Shown here piece by piece: positions 57,895 through 64,000 of a DNA stretch of 64,000 bases. The stretch lies in NCBI GenBank assembly GCA_018524725.1, contig JAEUWP010000130.1:62001-126000 (forward strand), read 5' to 3'. The position numbers and the translations under genes are program-made. The stretch's first letter is position 1; each line of letters opens with the position of its first letter. The notes below the pieces were generated by a model, which was not told the DNA's origin, did not search any database, and worked only from the letters and a program-made list of their open reading frames with translations. This stretch comes from Podaxis mareebaensis (Eukaryota > Basidiomycota > Agaricomycetes > Agaricales > Agaricaceae).

Positions 57895-59836
57895 GGAGGG
57901 TACCTAATTGTATGGTCAGAAGAGCCCAAAAGAATGAGACGAGAACTAGGGCTCACACTCGGAGAGTCTCGCGACAAACCGCATCAAGATAGGGCAAGCC
58001 TACGAGTTGATCGTATCCCAGTTCCTCTCCACCATTTCCTCTTTTTTGTTCCTATCAACTCTGCGCGTAGTTTGACCTGGACTTCTGGATGCTCTGCAAG
58101 GAGGTACAGAATACGAGAAAGTGCAGAAGAAGTTGTATCCGTCGCTGCGAATGTTAATGAGCTACGGAATCCCCAGGGGGGTTTCAATGAAATTCCCCGT
58201 GATAGAAATAAAAAGAAACATACGCAACCTGACCATGAACTTCACCATCCGACAATCGATCCTCCTCAGATGCACTTGCATTCGCTCCCACTTCACAGTC
58301 CCCACCGGATTAGCCAGGGTTTCTCTATTTCCATAACTGCATAACCGAAGAAACCTACTCAAGATAGTGATAATATCCTTTTTTTCCGTGGTCCCCATGC
58401 CCTTCCATGAGCACTTTCCGTTTCATGTTACAGACGTCCACAGCAGTCTTCTCCATCACATCTACAATATCCTTCAAATCCTGTATCCACTGAGAAGGCC
58501 AATGGTCTATGATCCACCGTTTAAAGCGGGGAAACTTGATTTGCCGGGCGAAAGGGATAATGTATTGCATTACAATGGCCCCTCCAGGACTTGATATCAT
58601 TGCGCTATTACCGGAAGGTCAAGGGATGTTAGGGAAAGCTGGGTAGAAGGATGTACATACCTAAGCCGCTTGATAGACCGACTATATAGATGCAGATCTC
58701 CGCTTGCACCATCAACATCCAGTGAATCAAACGAACATCCCATGCCGCTCTGACCGATTAGTTCAAGCGCAGCGCGCGTCATCCAATCCAGGATACCTAC
58801 CTCCCTCGGCCCGTCCTTGACCTGACTGTGGATGGCCTTTCGGAGCTACTGGGATTTAATTTGTGAATTCGTAGTAGTATAACATTAAGGAGATGGAGGC
58901 ATACGCACTCTGTTCGTGACTTCATAGAATGTCGGCGCTGTGATGAATATGTATGTTTAAGCAGGTGGGTGAGGCTGGGGGGATCGAAGGAACGCACTCA
59001 TTTCACGCATATGGGCAATCGAAAACACTGGATTCAACATTTTCCTTTGTTTCCTATGTTGTTAGCCTGCTTGCCAAATCAGCACTTTGCTTTAGCAAAT
59101 ATCTGCGACACGAAATGTAACACATATCCAAAGTCGCCATCAACCCATCCCCCAACAAAAGCCTATCCGTTCTTAGCCAGAGCTATCAGCTTCTCCAGGT
59201 CCTCCATGACATCTCGTTCTGACATACTCAATGAAACCGGGTGTTTCCTCATATATGTATTGGTCCTATCCACCACCACCACCACCACCACCACCACAAA
59301 ATCATATCCATGAGCTGTGCATTAACTCACTTGACGTATGAAGGATGACATACTTTGACAAGGATATGATGCAATGCTTTGGGCTCGGAAAGGGATAGTA
59401 CACGCTCCTGAATACTCATGCATATCAGATCAAGCTTCCCTTTCGACATTGAAAAAAAAAGGGACACGCACTCCGAGCAGACCTTTGACTTTCATCACAC
59501 TCCCATCTACACTCCACCGAATTCTTTTAGTACATCTCGGCGCGTAAATAGCTATGAGAAATACTCACACCGCTCGAAAATATCATAATGGAACTTCCAC
59601 CCATACTCATGATATAATTGCTTAATATTCCCTAAGAATCACGCCCAGTGACCAATCGGCTTTCCAAAACCCCATGGCCTAGAGGAACGAAACACAGACT
59701 CACCTGTCAACAACGAAGGTGCCGGTGGTCCCGGTACACAATCCAACGGCGACTCGGTAACATATTCCTTGAATAGCCTCCACAAAACTACTGAGATGGC
59801 GTATGTGATTAGTCCTTGGACGAGGAGTGAAGCCAT
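57895..59836 (-). pseudogene. Cytochrome P450 pseudogene, copy 1
   Basis: Tandem paralogue of the P450 at 61328-63919. The N-terminus is well preserved: MASLLVQGLITYAISVVLW as membrane anchor, then VPGPPAPSLLTG, KALHHILVK, HRKQRKMLNPVFSIAHMREM and ELIGQSGMGCSFDSLDVD. The I-helix motif FAATDTTSSAL is also present. Two single-base insertions, both beside A runs, break the frame. One follows EGHGDHGKK (near 58375), the other precedes GNGGEELGYDQLVGLPY (near 58045). The gene then stops after the ExxR helix (CRETLRV) and a few bases resembling YPPIPT. The whole C-terminal part, including the PERW motif and haem-binding Cys, is absent. It cannot make an active P450. An intron contains a (CCA)9 microsatellite. 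Confidence 0.85.
59270..59297. repeat. (CCA)9 microsatellite
   Basis: Nine CCA units plus one C inside an intron of the P450 pseudogene. Confidence 0.9.
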
Positions 59837-60888
59837 CCCTTGGTTCAATCGTTTAACGTCTAGTGGCTTGGTGATGCGTAAATAACTGAACGTGTGTGGG
59901 CGTGCCGTTGATGAAGAAGTATGGGAACTTGATGAACATGACAGGACCTAGATAAGTTGACATGGCGCAGCTCTCACCACACTGGAAATCTCCTCTCACG
60001 TCACTAATCTGCCTGTCAAACGAGAGGCACAAGAACTTGGTCGAATTCCTCGAGATCAGATCGAGGACGGGAATAAAACGGTAACCTTGTTACAGGCATA
60101 TTTAGACTGTTCATCGCACTGCTATTGTGGAGGTAAAAGAAGTTGCAAAGTTTTGAACCAGTGTATACTGTGAAAGGCATCATTTGACAGCATAAGTACC
60201 ATGTCTTGTCATCTAACCTATTGCATTAGAATGTACGAACTCACATTACTTGAAAATTGCGTCTGTGGTTCGGTAATCTCCATCTGAGGGACTCGCCTGT
60301 TAGGCTAGGAACCCAGTTCCTCACGAGTCTAACCGGAAACCAGGCGCCCAAGAGAACCCCATGAGTCATCTTGTGTACAGAGCGACATCTCAGCCATAGA
60401 AGCAATCATTGACAGAGGGAGTTGATTTCTCTGGGAACAATAGTATACATTTAAGTGAATCTGTGCAGCATGCTCGAACTTCATCCCCCTGCCAACTCAA
60501 TTAATCCTTCAAGACAAAATCCGAGCTGACCGGACTGTTTTTGTCCTGATATTTGTATCACACGCCATCTCAGAGCTGGACAATTCCAAAACAACGTGCA
60601 AGAAGGTGCGTTGAAAGAAAAGATGGTTGCCAACTCCAATGTCCCGGAATCTGTGGCATGGATAAGACACCGTGATCGTTCGGTTGAGCGCGGAGCGGTA
60701 GGCTAACAAGGTGGCATATAGGATCAGTGATGAAGCCCTAAGACCAATCAGTTGTCGATATGGAGGATACACAAGGTTCTCATGAAGTTTATGAGCCGCA
60801 ATTTGGCTCGGGATCCGTCAGTCGCTCCATAAGAGAGTGACATTGATCGCTTGGGGGAAACATTGGCCTTAGAACTACTTTAGAAGTA
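59837..60888. other. Spacer between tandem P450 copies
   Basis: No supported gene. Ends at the TIR element whose left TA target base pair is 60887-60888. Confidence 0.4.
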
Positions 60889-61069
60889 CAGTAAACTCTG
60901 TCATAACCCATAGTACTTTGTCCCGTGTTCGAGCTACAGGATGTGGCAGAATATGGGTTATAAGAGAGGACTTTAAGCGCGAAAGAGCCGACTTTGCCCC
61001 CAGAAAGAGCTATGAGTTGTGGCAGCGCACTGGGGTTATGACAGGTATAGGTTATGATAGTGTTGACTG
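60889..61069. mobile_element. MITE-like element with terminal inverted repeats, copy B
   Basis: A 181-bp non-coding element. The left end is CAGTAAACTCTGTCATAACC. The right end, reverse-complemented, is CAGTCAACACTATCATAACC. Both flanks are TA (60887-60888 and 61070-61071). A TA target duplication and CAGT ends are typical of non-autonomous Tc1/mariner-pogo type elements. It lies just downstream of the intact P450 and shares its interior with copy A. Confidence 0.85.
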
Positions 61070-61327
61070 TAATAGCAGCATCCGATTATAAGCGCGAATT
61101 TTGCCTCATAGATTCATAGTTAATTGCCTTCGAGTCAGCGCTGATGCATGAGGAGTGAGCAAAAGAGTCCGAGCGTTACGGCCAGGAATGTTGCCGAATC
61201 GTGTCTCAGAGTCCGTTTTGGGCAGAAATGCAGTCTGAACTTTATAATAGCCTATAGACAAGACATACAAGCATATGATGAAGACAAAAAAAGAAGACAC
61301 TTCGTGGCAATACGGAAACTTGATCCA
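61070..61327. other. Spacer downstream of P450 copy 2
   Basis: Short non-coding stretch between the TIR element and the P450 stop codon. Confidence 0.4.
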
Positions 61328-63919
61328 TTACTGCCCGTCGACCAGACTAATCACCACGGGTAGCGATGGTCGAGTAATATCCGTTCCTTCCGCCACAGGA
61401 GACGTTATGTTAAACATCTTCCACATAATCTTCCGCGGAGCGCTCTGGAGTTTGAAGGAAGTAAGAAGGATTGAAAGCACGACCTCTGCCGGCAATCATT
61501 AGTCACAAACTGGAGGAGGCACCAGACCAAAGGACTCACTCATCTCAAGCTGCGCAAACTTAAATCCACTACCCACGCCATCAGCGTCTAAAAACCATGA
61601 GGGAATTGGCAACTCACATGCAGGCACGACTTCCGCCAGAGAATGTCATCCTACAAGTCGATCCATCAATATCCGTCGTATTCCGTAATGGGGGGAACAA
61701 AGCACGCACAAGTTAGAGTATATTCCAGGCATATGCGCCTCGCCCACCTTCTCCGGCAACGGTTTCAACCATCGCTCCGGTTTCCACTCATATGAATCTT
61801 CGCCCCACATCTCAGGATTAGCGTTCGCACCAAGGACGGAGAGCATGAGCGTGGTCCCGTTAGGGATGATTAATTCGGAAACTTCAGTGCCAGTAGTGGT
61901 TTTGATTGGTTTGGAAAGCGGAAGGACCATGTCTCTGCGGGCACTGCAAAAGACAAAATTAGCTTCGATTCGTAGAAGAAACAAGAGGTTCTTACACTCT
62001 GATTCCCATAGTCACAGGAGGATAGCTGTCTCTAGGGTCAAAAGCCCAACAGGTGGGGGTAAATAAACGGAGCTCACACTCTCAAGGTCTCGCGGCAAAC
62101 CGCATCAAGATATGGCAAACCCACGAGTTGATCATATGCCAGCTCCTCTCCGCCATTATCCTGTTTCGCTCGCCTCAACTCGGTACGTAGCTTATCCTGA
62201 GCTTCCGGATGTTCTGCGAGGAGGTGCAGAATGCGAGAGAGTGCAGAAGACGTTGTGTCCATGGCCGCAAACGTAAGCGAGCTATCAAACAGGACGCGCT
62301 TCGCATGAAAAATCCACGGAATAATTCTAATGAAGACGTACGCGACCTGAGCACGTACTTCATCATCTGACAACCGATCCTCATCCGACGCACTCGCATT
62401 CGCTCTCGCTATAAGAACCTGGTCAGTGCCTCTGCTAGTCTATGAACAGACAAAACACACTTAGGATACTGATAATATCCTTCTTGCCATCATCCCCACG
62501 TCCCTCCATGATTGCCTTCTGCTTCGTCTTACAGATATACAGAGCGGTCTCTTCAATTATATCGATGATATCCTTCACATCCTGCACCCACTGCGAGGGC
62601 CAATGGTCCACAATCCACCGCTTAAAACGAGGGAAGTTGATGTGACTGGCAATAGGAAGGACATATTGTGACATAACGAATCCTGCGGGACCCCCTAGCA
62701 GCCCACTATCATGAAGTTAGGGAGGATGTCCAGGAATATAACGGTGACAGGAGCGGGAAGACGCACCCAAGTCGTTTGACAGATCGACTATACGGATGGA
62801 GGTCTGCACTTGTAGCGTCGACGTCTAACGAATCGAACGAGTATCCCATGCCACTCTGGCCAATCAATTCGAGTGCGGTACGTGTCATCCAGTGCAAGAT
62901 ATCTATCTCCTTGGGTCCATTCTTGACTTGGCTAAGGATAGATTTGTGCAGCTGTTTCACGATGATTATTTGTAAGATTCGGTGTGTGTGTTGAGGAGGG
63001 TGGGACGTACTCGGCTTGTTACTTCATAGAATATTGGGGCTGACCGCGGGGGTACGCGTGTGAGTGGTAGCAAGGGTAGTTTAATAACGAGACAGAAACT
63101 CACTCATTTCGCGCATGTGAGCGATCGAGAACACAGGGTTTAACATTTTTCTCTGTTTCCTGTGTTGTTCACCTGTTCATCAATTATCACTTTGCTTCGA
63201 TAGTTACGTGGTATGGAAGTGCAGTACATACCCAAAGTCCCCAGCAACCCATCGCCAAAGAGTAACTTGCCCGACCTGACCGAACCAGTCAGCTGCTCCA
63301 AGCCTTCCATCGCTTTCTCCACGCCACGTACAAAACGAAAGCGGGAGCTTCTTCATAGATGTGTTGATCCTATCCGCGCGACGGCGAACCGAAACCATGA
63401 AAACCAGAAATTACCGGCGCGACCTAGGAAGGATTACATACCTTGACAAGGATGTGATGCAATGCCTTGGGATCGAATATGTACAGCGAGCGCTCCTGAA
63501 TACCATTAACGAATTGGACCCATGTTTCTCTCAACGACAGTTAGATGGCAGGATAGACGCGCACCCCAAGTAGACCTTTAATTTTCATCACTCTTCCGTC
63601 TACGTTCGCGGATTCAATGAGCACGTCTCTCAGCACGAAGGATTAGAACAAGCATTCACATCGTTCCAAAATGTCGTAGTGAAATTTCCATGCATACACA
63701 TCGAACATCTGTTCGATATTTCCTAGGCGCCGGACCAAACAACCTTCCAGAGTCCCATTAACAACGGGGAAGGAGGGTAGACTCACCTGTTAAAAGCGAA
63801 GGTGGGGGTGGTCCCGGTACAAGATCCAGCGGTGATTTGACTACATATTCCTTCAAGATCTTCCATAGCACGGCCGGGATAATGCATGCGGTCAGTCCCT
63901 GGACTACAAGTGAAGTCAT
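61328..63919 (-). CDS. Cytochrome P450 monooxygenase, copy 2
   Basis: A microsomal haem monooxygenase. The N-terminal anchor reads MTSLVVQGLTACIIPAVLW, followed by the Pro-rich hinge VPGPPPPSLLTG. Through about a dozen short introns the frame gives YIFDPKALHHILVK, LLFGDGLLGTL, HRKQRKMLNPVFSIAHMREM and ELIGQSGMGYSFDSLDVD. The I-helix is FAAMDTTSSALSRIL, the K-helix ExxR is CRETLR, and the PERF-type motif is WKPERWLKPL. The haem loop FSGGSRACIGFKFAQLEM, with the Cys ligand, is restored by an intron between Ile and Gly codons. The end is ITRPSLPVVISLVDGQ. All core motifs are intact. Substrate and CYP family number are not assignable by eye. A truncated, frame-shifted tandem copy lies immediately downstream. 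Confidence 0.9.
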
Positions 63920-64000
63920 CCCTGTCTATATCCAGCTGTTTAGTCGATGCTCCGGAGCTGCTGCCGGTGGGGCAAGTTAGAAAGAGCTACACTTCCGGAG

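Overview
The window is nuclear DNA of a filamentous basidiomycete, most likely an Agaricomycete with a wood- or litter-decay lifestyle. Genes are cut by many short GT-AG introns of about 50-65 nt and lie on both strands with short spacers. The protein families fit: four glyoxal-oxidase-type copper radical oxidases, secreted S28 peptidases, a tandem P450 pair, and BTB and F-box proteins of the kind expanded in mushrooms. The species cannot be named from the sequence. Most exon models were built by hand from conserved protein motifs and splice consensus, so individual exon edges are less certain than the gene calls.

Region 1 (1-23 kb) is mostly single-copy housekeeping genes. It holds a sulfite-oxidase-family molybdoenzyme (+), a BTB/POZ protein (-), mitochondrial D-lactate dehydrogenase (-), an intron-containing tRNA-Asp (+), an unknown charged protein (-), a 2OG-Fe(II) oxygenase (+), glyoxal oxidase copy 1 (+), an alpha/beta hydrolase (+), an FYRN/FYRC nuclear protein (+) and a SIRT2/Hst2-class sirtuin (-).

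Region 2 (23-45 kb) is an accessory cluster built by duplication. On the minus strand, in order of position, lie S28 peptidase 1, glyoxal oxidase 2, S28 peptidase 2, glyoxal oxidase 3 and glyoxal oxidase 4. All have apparent secretion signals. The glyoxal oxidase copies share a TATA-containing upstream block. On the plus strand are an unknown protein with a duplicated domain and a His-rich tail, a MYND-finger protein, and an eroded second MYND copy. The products suggest extracellular H2O2 production coupled with protein breakdown; that is inference.

Region 3 (45-57 kb) holds an F-box/LRR-like protein (-) with an eroded paralogue, a RidA-family protein (+), an MFS transporter with a long Ser-rich loop (-) and the nucleolar RNA-binding protein Nop12 (+).

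Region 4 (57-64 kb) is a tandem P450 pair on the minus strand. One copy is apparently intact and the other is broken by two +1 insertions and loss of its haem-binding end. Two copies of a small terminal-inverted-repeat element (MITE-like) lie at 47970-48137 and 60889-61069.

I found no CRISPR array, no rRNA and no complete transposon. The least explained items are the duplicated-domain His-rich protein (34443-35384), the promoter-conserving glyoxal oxidase duplications and the small TIR element family.
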